NCBI GenBank assembly: GCA_905214265.1
Contig: CAJMLQ010000014.1
Location: forward strand, 1 to 39,163
Direction of reading: 5' to 3'
Origin: an uncultured bacterium
Lineage (GTDB): Bacteria; Bacillota; Clostridia; Oscillospirales; Ruminococcaceae
Length of the DNA: 39,163 bases
In this document: positions 22,066-28,741 of the stretch, in pieces
Layout: every line of letters starts with the position of its first letter
How positions within the stretch are numbered: position 1 is the first letter of the stretch
Position numbers and translations under genes: made by a program
Notes under the pieces: model-generated
Database searches by the model: none
What the model saw: only the letters and a program-made list of their open reading frames with translations
What the model was told of the DNA's origin: nothing

Positions 22066-22842
22066 ATGAACCAGAATGATTGCATCCGACAGATTTTTGA
22101 GGACCTTCGCCGCCTTGGCCTCCGGGAGGGGGACGCGGTGTTCACCCACTCCTCCATGCGAGCCCTAGGACCGGTGGAAGGCGGCTGCGAGACGGTGATC
22201 CGCGGCATGAAAGAGGCGGTGGGCTTGGATGGAACCCTGCTGTTCCCGGCCTTCACCTTTGATGTCTGCACCAAGCCGCCCTATTATTTTTCCTACCGGG
22301 AGTCTCGGTGCTGTGTCGGCGCGTTGCCGGAGTTTTTCCGTACCCAGCCGGACACCATCCGCAGCGTCCATCCCTCCCATTCGGTGTCCGCCTGGGGAAA
22401 GCGGGCGGAGGAATTGACCCGGAACCATATCCTGGACAGTACTCCGGTGGGACCCAATTCTCCCCTGACGCTGCTTCCAAAAATCGGCGGGAAGGTGCTG
22501 ATGCTGGGCTGCGGCATGCTCCCCAACACCTCTATGCACGGCGTGGAGGAGCTGGCCGACGCCCCCTATCCGTTGACTAAGGAGATGGTGGAATACACCC
22601 TGGACCTGGGAGACGGCGATGTCCGCAAGGCCTGTCACTACCAGCATCATTTTGAAGGGCTTTGGATTCAGCGATATGACCGTCTGGAGGCAGTGCTGCC
22701 TGCTCAGTACCTGTCCCGTGGGAAGGTCTTAAACGCGAACTGCTTCCTGATCGACGCTGCAGGGATGTGGGAGACCGCCTGCCGCATCATGCAGGAAGAG
22801 CCCTATTACTTTGTGGACCGCGATCCGGCGAATCCAGCCTAA
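22066..22842 (+). CDS. AAC(3)-family aminoglycoside N-acetyltransferase-like protein
   Basis: A 258-residue protein of the antibiotic N-acetyltransferase (AAC(3)/YokD) family. It shows VFTHSSMRALGPVEGGCETV near the start, TLLFPAFTF, and the conserved segment RSVHPSHSVSAWG with SPLTLL further on; the catalytic His region is present. The fold transfers acetyl from acetyl-CoA to an amine. Clostridial relatives are often of unknown substrate, so drug resistance should not be assumed. GGAAGGAG precedes the ATG, and a TACAAT -10 box is visible at about 22032 with only a weak -35. Confidence 0.87.
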   Translation: MNQNDCIRQIFEDLRRLGLREGDAVFTHSSMRALGPVEGGCETVIRGMKEAVGLDGTLLFPAFTFDVCTKPPYYFSYRESRCCVGALPEFFRTQPDTIRSVHPSHSVSAWGKRAEELTRNHILDSTPVGPNSPLTLLPKIGGKVLMLGCGMLPNTSMHGVEELADAPYPLTKEMVEYTLDLGDGDVRKACHYQHHFEGLWIQRYDRLEAVLPAQYLSRGKVLNANCFLIDAAGMWETACRIMQEEPYYFVDRDPANPA

Positions 22843-22895
22843 ATTTGTCGAATTGTCAACAATTATACTATTTGTAATTAAAAACGGGGGATTTC

Positions 22896-23549
22896 ATGGA
22901 GTTCTGGGCAAGGAATCACATTTTGTTTGACCTGGACGGTACGCTGACCGACCCATCGGAGGGAATCACCCGTTCGGTGCAACACGCCCTTGCTGCCTTC
23001 GGACTTACTGCCTCCCGGGAGGAGCTGCTTTGTTTCATCGGCCCTCCGCTGGTGGATTCTTTTGTAAGGTATTTTGGCTTTACAGAAGAAGCGGCCCTTC
23101 AGGCAGTGAGCGTTTATCGGGAATATTTTGCGGAGAAGGGAATTTTTGAAAACCGGGTCTACCCCGGAATCCCGGAACTGTTGAAGCGGCTTCAGTGCCG
23201 TGGAAAACGGCTGTATCTGGCGACCTCCAAGCCGGAAGTGTTCGCCTGCCGGATCTTGGCGCACTTCCGGCTGGACGGATTTTTTACCTTTGCCGGGGGC
23301 AGCTGCCTGGACGGGTGCCGGGCGCGGAAGGACGAGGTCATCCGCTATGTCCTGGAGCAGATGGGCATTCCGGCAGCGGACGCGCTTATGGTCGGGGACC
23401 GAGAGCACGACGTCCTGGGCGCTTCGGAGGCGGGAATCCCCTGCGTCGGAGTCTTGTACGGGTACGGAGACCGGCCGGAGCTGGAGCGGGCCGGAGCCGC
23501 CGCCATAGCGGGGGATCTGGAGGGCCTGGAAAAAATCTTGACAAATTAA
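22896..23549 (+). CDS. HAD hydrolase, phosphoglycolate phosphatase-like
   Basis: A 217-residue cytoplasmic phosphatase of HAD subfamily IA. Motif I is FDLDGTLTD near residue 10, motif II is ATSK, motif III Lys is in ARKDEVI, and motif IV is GDREHDVLGA. The helical cap (about 20-90) fits phosphoglycolate phosphatase or PPi-phosphatase (Gph/PpaX-like). Possible substrates are small phosphoesters. It starts 53 bases after the acetyltransferase gene and may be co-transcribed. The leader contains the palindrome AATTGTCAACAATT (22851-22864). Confidence 0.9.
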   Translation: MEFWARNHILFDLDGTLTDPSEGITRSVQHALAAFGLTASREELLCFIGPPLVDSFVRYFGFTEEAALQAVSVYREYFAEKGIFENRVYPGIPELLKRLQCRGKRLYLATSKPEVFACRILAHFRLDGFFTFAGGSCLDGCRARKDEVIRYVLEQMGIPAADALMVGDREHDVLGASEAGIPCVGVLYGYGDRPELERAGAAAIAGDLEGLEKILTN

Positions 23550-23590
23550 AGGGATCTTAAGACAAAAGTTGACTTTTTTATCCCTTTTTT
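23548..23590 (+). terminator. Probable terminator after the HAD gene
   Basis: An 8-bp outer stem (about 23548-23555 with 23580-23587) with partial inner pairing is followed by TTT. The stem overlaps the stop codon of the HAD gene. Confidence 0.55.
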
Positions 23591-23655
23591 CAGTCTTTGG
23601 CAAAACCGTCTGAAAGGGCGCGGCAGCGGAAGAAAAACCTTGTGAAAAATCCGGT

Positions 23656-23684
23656 TTGCAATCCGGAACGGACTGTGGTATGCT
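23656..23684 (+). promoter_or_regulatory. Promoter of the GNAT gene
   Basis: TTGCAA (23656-23661) and TATGCT (23679-23684) are spaced by 17 bases, about 50 bases before the start codon. Confidence 0.5.
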
Positions 23685-23732
23685 GATACCATCCTCCCGG
23701 AAGGGAGAACTGCCACAGGAGGGCGAGAGAAT

Positions 23733-24164
23733 ATGCTGACGTATAAATGGCTGCGAAATCCCCAGAATCTGGAAGATGCTTTCTTCATCCGGGAAGCGGT
23801 TTTTATGAAGGAGCAGGGGTTCCACGGCGAATTTGACGAGCGGGACAACAGCTGCGATCATCTGGTGCTGTACGAGGACGGTCAAGCCGTAGCCTGCGCG
23901 CGGCTGTTTCCGGAGAAGGATGGCAGCTGGCACGTGGGGCGGATCGCCGTGGTGCGGGAACGCCGCGGTCAGAATCTGGGCAGCCGGGTCTTGGCAGAGG
24001 CAGAGCGTCGGGCCAGGTGTTTTGGGGGAAAGCGGATGGTCTTGTCAGCCCAGCTGCAGGCTAAGGGGTTTTATGAAAAGCAGGGGTACCGGACGGTTTC
24101 GGACGAGTATCTGGACGAGCACTGCCCTCATGTCGATATGGTGAAAGAGCTGGACCGGCATTGA
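23733..24164 (+). CDS. GNAT-family N-acetyltransferase (YjcF/ElaA-like)
   Basis: A 143-residue acetyltransferase. The N-terminus FIREAVFMKEQGFHGEFDER resembles the REAVFVxEQ(G/N)(V/F)xxxxExD pattern of YjcF-like proteins. The acetyl-CoA loop is VVRERRGQNLGSRVL, and KGFYEKQGYRTVSDEYLDEH forms the last strand. The substrate is unknown. GGAGGGCGAGAGAAT precedes the ATG. It appears to be a single-gene unit with its own promoter. Confidence 0.9.
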   Translation: MLTYKWLRNPQNLEDAFFIREAVFMKEQGFHGEFDERDNSCDHLVLYEDGQAVACARLFPEKDGSWHVGRIAVVRERRGQNLGSRVLAEAERRARCFGGKRMVLSAQLQAKGFYEKQGYRTVSDEYLDEHCPHVDMVKELDRH

Positions 24165-24207
24165 CTGGCCATCTGTTTTCAGGAAAACCCGGACGCAGCC
24201 CGTGAGC

Positions 24208-24244
24208 AGGCGCCAAACTTTCCCGGCGGACTAGGCGCTTTTTT
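24208..24244 (+). terminator. Possible terminator after the GNAT gene
   Basis: A GCGCC/GGCGC stem of five base pairs with a 19-base loop is followed by six T. The T run is good but the stem is short. Confidence 0.45.
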
Positions 24245-24283
24245 GTGCAGGGAGCGAATTTTTCCCCTTTTTTTGCAGACATC

Positions 24284-24312
24284 TGGACAGCGGCGGGGAA
24301 CTGTGGTACAAT
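24284..24312 (+). promoter_or_regulatory. Promoter of the folate riboswitch-folT unit
   Basis: TGGACA (24284-24289) and TACAAT (24307-24312) are spaced by exactly 17 bases, which puts the transcript start a few bases before the riboswitch. Confidence 0.75.
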
Positions 24313-24322
24313 AAAGCGGAAA

Positions 24323-24425
24323 AGCAGAGTAGGGTATCGCGCGTTAAGTGCCGTCTGAACAGGGAGTTGTCAGATGGACGAAAAGCCGGAAACGGCTTGC
24401 GGTGCGGAGCCCGCATCCCGCTGCT
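24323..24425 (+). ncRNA. THF (tetrahydrofolate) riboswitch, class I
   Basis: The stretch carries the conserved pieces of the THF-I aptamer in order: a closing stem AGCAG/CTGCT (24323-24327 with 24421-24425), GAGTAG, then CGCGTTAAGTG, GGGAGTTGTCAG, ACGAAAAGC with CGGCTTGCGGTG, and GCATCCCGCTGC. It stands between a good promoter and a folate-type ECF transporter gene, the classic position. THF binding is known to lower expression in characterised members. The identification is by memory of the published consensus; a covariance-model search would confirm it. Confidence 0.9.
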
Positions 24426-24433
24426 ATATACCG

Positions 24434-24487
24434 AGGAGCATCCCCTCCTGCAGGTATGTGGCTACGAGAGTCATGTCTGCAAGGAGG
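24434..24487 (+). promoter_or_regulatory. Expression platform with alternative hairpins over the folT ribosome-binding site
   Basis: Bases 24444-24453 can pair with 24477-24487, which contains the ribosome-binding site AAGGAGG, with one bulged base. The same bases (24445-24449) can instead pair with 24434-24438 in a small hairpin. The two pairings exclude each other, which fits translational control by the upstream THF aptamer. How ligand binding selects one fold was not resolved. Confidence 0.6.
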
Positions 24488-24495
24488 AATGAAGA

Positions 24496-25191
24496 ATGAA
24501 AACACTATACGCAACCCCTTTTAGCGCCGAATATTGGCGATGCGCCTGTCTGGAACTGAAGAAGCCCCGTATTTTAGCGTTTGCCGGCATGATGATTGTG
24601 TTGCGGGTCGTGCTGAAAGCAGGTGAAATACCTGTAGGGCCTTATTTGAACATTACGACAGGGTTCTTTGTGAATGCATTGGGCGCTATGGTATTCGGAC
24701 CGGTTGTTGCATTATTAGCCGCCGCGATAACCGATACGCTTGGATGCATGCTGTTCCCGGTTGGCCCCTATTTTTTTCCGTTTATTTTTGTGGAAATGGC
24801 TGGTTCACTGATTTTTGCGCTATTCCTGTACCGCACTAGACTGACTACATGGCGGGTATTGCTTTCACGGTTTTCGGTGATGTTTATCTGCAACCTGATT
24901 TTAAATCCTGCTTTGCTGGTCCTATATAATCGGATGATTTTAGGAGGGGATTACGCCTTTCTGACATTGCCCCGTATTATTAAAAATCTTTGTTTGTTTC
25001 CGGCAGAATCTTTTTTGCTGCTCCTCTTTCTCAATGTTATGCTGCCTGTTACAAACCGTATGGGATTGACCTATGGAAACCATGAAAAGCTGCGGTTCAC
25101 CAAACGGCATGTGATTGTCTTAATTGCTCTGGCCCTTATCTCAGCAGCCGCAGTAGCGTTTTACAGTTATTACCGAATTCATTTAAAGTGA
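24496..25191 (+). CDS. folT: Folate-family ECF transporter S component
   Basis: A 231-residue membrane protein with about six membrane segments. It matches the FolT-type S component pattern: RILAFAGMMIVLRVVLKAGE near residue 25, GPYLNITTGFFVNALGAMVFGPVVA, a loop DTLGCMLFPVGPYFFPFIF, and NPALLVLYN later. S components bind the vitamin and dock onto a shared energising module (EcfA-A'-T), which is not in the window. The THF riboswitch directly upstream independently supports folate as substrate. The ATG at 24496 lies eight bases after AAGGAGG. A strong terminator follows eight bases after the stop. Confidence 0.92.
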   Translation: MKTLYATPFSAEYWRCACLELKKPRILAFAGMMIVLRVVLKAGEIPVGPYLNITTGFFVNALGAMVFGPVVALLAAAITDTLGCMLFPVGPYFFPFIFVEMAGSLIFALFLYRTRLTTWRVLLSRFSVMFICNLILNPALLVLYNRMILGGDYAFLTLPRIIKNLCLFPAESFLLLLFLNVMLPVTNRMGLTYGNHEKLRFTKRHVIVLIALALISAAAVAFYSYYRIHLK

Positions 25192-25198
25192 TTTTGCA

Positions 25199-25231
25199 AA
25201 CCGGGCAAGGGGATGATTGCCCGGTTTTTTT
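25199..25231 (+). terminator. Strong terminator after folT
   Basis: A perfect 10-bp stem (25199-25208 with 25217-25226) is followed by seven or more T. It sits between folT and the ribosome-binding site of the HAD-GNAT gene, which begins only three bases later. Confidence 0.9.
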
Positions 25232-25249
25232 GCCAAGGAGGGAATTCCT

Positions 25250-26467
25250 ATGATCCGTATGATCGCCGCCGACATGGACGGGACGCTGCTGGACAGCCGG
25301 AAACGGCTGCCCCGAGGGCTGTTTGCGCTGGTGAAAGCGCTGCGGAGGCAGGGCGTCCGGTTCGTGGTGGCAAGTGGGCGGCAGTATTATAATTTGGCCG
25401 CTCAGTTCGAGGAGATCGCGGATCAAGTGACTTTTCTCAGTGAAAACGGGACCATGGTCTTTGAACAAGGAAAGCCGGTTTTCCTCGACGAGATGGCGGC
25501 AGGGGATTACCAGACAATTGTAGAAGCGGTCCGGAAGGTGCCCGGCGCTCATGCGGTGCTGTGCGGTGTCCATTCTGCGTACATCGAAAGCAGGGATCCG
25601 GAGCTTTTACGCAATGTTGCGATGTATTACAAAAAGTATAAAATCGTCGATGATCTCCGAAATGTTGACGACCGGATCTGCAAGGTCGCGGTCTATGACA
25701 TTTTCTCTGCGGAGGGAAACAGCTGGAAGGCCCTGGATGCGCTGCGGGAACGGTTTTCCGTGGCGCTTTCGGGCGAGCACTGGGTGGACGTCATGGAGAA
25801 GCACGTCAGCAAAGGCAGCGCCCTGCTGGCCCTGGAAAAGCTCTATGGCGTTCCCTTTGAGGAAACCATGGCCTTTGGGGATTACCTCAACGATTTGGAA
25901 ATGATGGAAAGCTGCCGCTACAGCTACGCTATGGCCAACGCCCATCCGGAACTGAAGGCGGCCGCCCGGTTTGAAGCGCCCTCCAACGATGAAAACGGCG
26001 TAATCCGGATCATCCGGGAGCGGTTGGGGCTGCCTTTCCAGCCGGAATGCCAGGATGTCGAGTTTGGAAGCGAAGAGTATGGGGAGGAACTGGCTCTGCG
26101 AGACGAAGTGCTCCGCCGGTCTATTGGGCGGAGCATTACCGACGACGATCTGTCCGGCGAAGGAGGGTTTCGGCATATCGGGGCCTTTGACGGGAACTAT
26201 TTAGTTGGTTGTATGGTGCTCCGGCCGGGTGCGAAAACAGTGCGGATGGCACAGGTGGCGGTCCGGGAGGAATACCGGGGCCGGGGTGTCGGCCGGGCAA
26301 TGGCGGAATTCGCGGAAATCTGTGCCCGGGAGATGGGTGCGGACGCCATTTTGCTTCACGCCCGGAAAACGGCACTGGGCTTCTATGAAAAGCTGGGCTT
26401 TGAAGAGACTGGCGGTGAATTTCTGGAACTTGGGATTCCCCACTATCCGATGAGAAAGGATTTGTAA
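25250..26467 (+). CDS. Cof-type HAD phosphatase fused to a GNAT acetyltransferase
   Basis: A 405-residue two-domain protein. Residues 1-265 are a HAD-IIB/Cof-like phosphatase: motif I DMDGTLLD at 8-15, a cap domain, and motif IV GDYLNDLEMM at about 210. Residues about 270-405 are a GNAT domain with the acetyl-CoA loop VREEYRGRGVGRAM at about 337 and ALGFYEKLGFEETGGEF near the end. The two halves are in one frame without a stop, so this is a true fusion. The start at 25250 follows AAGGAGGGAATTCCT. The combination suggests removal of a phosphate and acetylation of the same small sugar or amino compound; that is an inference. Confidence 0.88.
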   Translation: MIRMIAADMDGTLLDSRKRLPRGLFALVKALRRQGVRFVVASGRQYYNLAAQFEEIADQVTFLSENGTMVFEQGKPVFLDEMAAGDYQTIVEAVRKVPGAHAVLCGVHSAYIESRDPELLRNVAMYYKKYKIVDDLRNVDDRICKVAVYDIFSAEGNSWKALDALRERFSVALSGEHWVDVMEKHVSKGSALLALEKLYGVPFEETMAFGDYLNDLEMMESCRYSYAMANAHPELKAAARFEAPSNDENGVIRIIRERLGLPFQPECQDVEFGSEEYGEELALRDEVLRRSIGRSITDDDLSGEGGFRHIGAFDGNYLVGCMVLRPGAKTVRMAQVAVREEYRGRGVGRAMAEFAEICAREMGADAILLHARKTALGFYEKLGFEETGGEFLELGIPHYPMRKDL

Positions 26468-26545
26468 GGAAAAGTAGACTCTTATCGACGGTCGTACAAC
26501 CCGTTGAATTGGGGCCTGGTGTTTAACCGAAGGAGAAGCATTGGA

Positions 26546-26573
26546 TGGGGGAATCCCTTGATAGGGTCCCCCA
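26546..26573. other. Isolated hairpin in intergenic DNA
   Basis: A 7-bp arm TGGGGGA and a CCCT/AGGG inner stem form a hairpin of 11 base pairs with a two-base bulge and a TGAT loop. It has no U tract on either strand. It lies in the 243-base gap between the HAD-GNAT gene and the ABC-F gene, which otherwise holds only a terminator. Confidence 0.4.
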
Positions 26574-26676
26574 CATTCCCTGTTCTGCAAATCCACCACG
26601 ATTTTTTGAAAAAACCGAGTAAAACTTTTCATATTTTTCTGTGAGATTTGCTTCCGAGACAGGTTTTGATAAGCTG

Positions 26677-26710
26677 AAGCGGCCCAGGGTTACCTTCTGG
26701 GCCGCTTTTC
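26677..26710 (+). terminator. Terminator between converging genes
   Basis: A perfect 11-bp GC-rich stem (26677-26687 with 26697-26707) is followed by TTTCCTATTTC on the forward strand. It directly abuts the stop codon of the ABC-F gene and can also act on that leftward transcript, although the U tract is poorer in that direction. Confidence 0.7.
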
Positions 26711-28336
26711 CTATTTCTGTGTTTCAAGCGCCTGCTTTTGCCGGAGAAGCTCCTGAAACTGGGCCTCCAGGGCCTCTTTGTCCGGGCAATTGGGTGCGGA
26801 CAGACGCGCGATGACCTCGGCCAGCCGCAGCTCCAGGACCGCTTTGGACATGGAGGGACTTGGAGACTTCTCTGCATGGAGCGCCGAGGGCCCACCCTGG
26901 GAGAGCAGCAGCTTTCCCCCCGAAAACCGCAGCGTCCGCTCGGCGCAGGCATCGGCAAAGGCGCGGTCGTGGGAGACAAAGAGGACGGTGCCCTCATACT
27001 CCCGGACCATCTCCTGGAGCGCCTCGATGGCCGGCATATCCAGGTAGTTGGTGGGCTCGTCTAGGAGAAGAAGGTTGGCTGGGGAGCCGAAGAGCTTGGC
27101 AAAAGCCAGCTTGATCCGTTCGCCGCCGCTGAGAACCCCGGCACGCTTGTCCACATCGTCCCGGCTGATGAGCAGGCGGGCCAGGACGGAGCGCATCACC
27201 GGCTCTGGCTGCACGGCGGTCTCCATAACGTTTTCTAGGACGGTTTTGTCCAGATCCAGTTGCTCGAAGCCCTGGCGGAACCAGCCGGCTCTGGCCTTGG
27301 GAACTTGTGAGATCGCGGGATGCCCCTCAGCGATCAGCCGGAGAAGGGTGGTTTTTCCGCAGCCATTTTCCCCCCAGAGAACGGTTTTGCTGCCTCGGGG
27401 CAGATCAAAGGCAGCGTCCCGAAAAAGGAGGGTTTCTCCGTAGCCGAAGGTGAGATGTTCTCCGTGAAGAATGATTTTGTTGGCGGGCGGATCGGTCAGG
27501 GCAAGGTCGATCTTGGCGGAGACCTGGTCCCGGGGCCGCTCCTTGACCTCCAGGCGCTCCAGACGGGTTTCGATGGCCTTGCGGGCACTGTTGATTTTTT
27601 CTGCCTTTTCCGTGGCTTCGCGCTTGTGGAGCCGTGCCTCAGAGTTCCCCATCCGGGATGGAGCCTTCCGCACCCGTTGGGACCGGCGCGTCCGGTCGGC
27701 CAGAGCGGCTTCCAGATGGGCTTTTTCTTCCCGGTACTGTTCGTATTCCGCCTGCTGGCGGCGACGGTCCAGAGCCTTCTGCTCCCGGTAGGCGGTGTAA
27801 TTTCCGGCGTAGGGCGTGACGGTGCCGTTTTCCACCTCCCAGATCTGGGCGCAGAGGCGGTTCAGCACGGCCCGGTCGTGGCTGATGAGCAGGAAGCTTT
27901 CGCAGGCGTCCAGTTTGTCGCAGACCAGGCGGATACCGGTTTCGTCCAGATTGGCGGTGGGTTCGTCGGCAAAGGTGAGCAGCGTTCCTTCCTTCATCAC
28001 GGCGGAGAGGCGGACGCGCATCTGCTCGCCGCCGCTGAGACCGGCCTCCTCCTGACGTCCTGCTACGCCGAATTCCCGGAGAAGCCGACCGTCCGCACCT
28101 GTCTGATCCTCACCAAACTGGCGGAGGTAGGCCACGGGGCAACGTCGGGAGACGGTTCCTTCATCCGGGACCAGCGCACCGGAGAGAATGTTCAACAAGG
28201 TGGTCTTGCCTGCTCCGTTGGCACCGACGATGCCGATCCGGTCGCCTGCGAAAATTTGCAGTGGGCTGGTATCCAGTATTTTCCGGCTGCCAAAAAAATG
28301 AACGAGCCGGGTAGTTTCCAAAAGTAATTTTGCCAT
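26711..28336 (-). CDS. ABC-F family ATPase, ribosome-protection type
   Basis: A 541-residue cytosolic protein with two ABC domains and no membrane segments. Domain 1 has Walker A GANGAGKTT (38-46), LSGGE (100-104) and Walker B with DEP (E125). Domain 2 has GENGCGKTT (322-330), LSGGE (402-406) and DEP with E427. Between them lies a long charged helical linker (about 185-285), the arm that reaches into the ribosome in antibiotic-resistance ABC-F proteins such as Vga, Lsa and VmlR. The C-terminal tail is another charged helix. The ATG at 28336 is preferred because the upstream extension is leader RNA. The elaborate leader with a micro-ORF supports a drug-inducible role in resistance to ribosome-targeting antibiotics; which drug is unknown. 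Confidence 0.88.
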   Translation of the reverse strand: MAKLLLETTRLVHFFGSRKILDTSPLQIFAGDRIGIVGANGAGKTTLLNILSGALVPDEGTVSRRCPVAYLRQFGEDQTGADGRLLREFGVAGRQEEAGLSGGEQMRVRLSAVMKEGTLLTFADEPTANLDETGIRLVCDKLDACESFLLISHDRAVLNRLCAQIWEVENGTVTPYAGNYTAYREQKALDRRRQQAEYEQYREEKAHLEAALADRTRRSQRVRKAPSRMGNSEARLHKREATEKAEKINSARKAIETRLERLEVKERPRDQVSAKIDLALTDPPANKIILHGEHLTFGYGETLLFRDAAFDLPRGSKTVLWGENGCGKTTLLRLIAEGHPAISQVPKARAGWFRQGFEQLDLDKTVLENVMETAVQPEPVMRSVLARLLISRDDVDKRAGVLSGGERIKLAFAKLFGSPANLLLLDEPTNYLDMPAIEALQEMVREYEGTVLFVSHDRAFADACAERTLRFSGGKLLLSQGGPSALHAEKSPSPSMSKAVLELRLAEVIARLSAPNCPDKEALEAQFQELLRQKQALETQK

Positions 28337-28345
28337 AAAAATGCC

Positions 28346-28499
28346 CCCAGTGCAGCAGGGTGCGGCTGTCTGCACTGGGAGCGCGGCGGCAAAGACCGCC
28401 CGTCCCCGAAAAAGGACGGGCGGAAATGCAAAAATCCGCTGATCCCAGCACAAAACAAGGGGACGAAGCCCCCGCACCCGGTCAAGTGTGTGTTTTGTG
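28346..28499 (-). promoter_or_regulatory. Three-hairpin attenuator leader of the ABC-F gene
   Basis: On the leftward transcript, in order, are three hairpins. The first has an 8-bp stem (28499-28492 with 28456-28449) around a GGGG/CCCC hairpin. The second has a perfect 10-bp GC stem (28423-28414 with 28405-28396). The third has a perfect 10-bp stem (28379-28370 with 28355-28346). The last one is followed by GGCATTTTT and then directly by the ATG, so it can act as a terminator or hide the ribosome-binding region. A four-codon ORF lies just upstream of the first hairpin. This is the layout of ribosome-mediated attenuation known from other ABC-F resistance genes. Confidence 0.65.
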
Positions 28500-28504
28500 A
28501 GAAT

Positions 28505-28519
28505 TCAGCGAATACGCAT
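28505..28519 (-). CDS. Leader micro-ORF (MRIR) upstream of the ABC-F gene
   Basis: ATG CGT ATT CGC TGA lies about 35 bases downstream of the predicted transcript start, with AAAGGGACAGGG as a possible ribosome-binding site about 12 bases upstream. It ends five bases before the first leader hairpin. Very short upstream ORFs on which drug-stalled ribosomes change RNA folding are known for ABC-F genes; this role is inferred. Confidence 0.5.
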   Translation of the reverse strand: MRIR

Positions 28520-28557
28520 CGTATGGTTACCCTGTCCCTTTCTTAGATTCTGGGAAG

Positions 28558-28586
28558 AGTATACCACACTCCGGCGCATTTTTCAA
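28558..28586 (-). promoter_or_regulatory. Promoter of the ABC-F leader transcript
   Basis: On the reverse strand TTGAAA (28586-28581) and TATACT (28563-28558) are spaced by 17 bases, with a TGG just before the -10 box (extended -10). This gives a leader of about 215 bases. Confidence 0.82.
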
Positions 28587-28676
28587 GGGAATTTTTGCGA
28601 AAAAACACCAGAGCGGGATTTTGCTCCGGCGGGCGGTTGAGGTGTACCCGGTATCCTGCATCGTCTTTATGGCCGC

Positions 28677-28716
28677 AAAAAAACTCCCTCCCATAAAACC
28701 ACGGGAAGGAGTTTTT
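28677..28716. terminator. Bidirectional terminator at the end of the deoB operon
   Basis: A 14-base arm (AAAAACTCCCTCCC) pairs with 28703-28716 with one mismatch. It is flanked by seven A on the left and TTTTT on the right. It lies 25 bases past the deoB stop and closes the long leftward operon. The stretch 28587-28676 shows no gene. Confidence 0.82.
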
Positions 28717-28741
28717 AGAAGATGTCTCTATCAGACCAAGG

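Noticed and set aside
22066..22842. A proven aminoglycoside resistance gene
   Set aside because: The family is right, but many chromosomal clostridial members have no shown drug activity and nothing nearby indicates mobility. It is reported only as AAC(3)-like.
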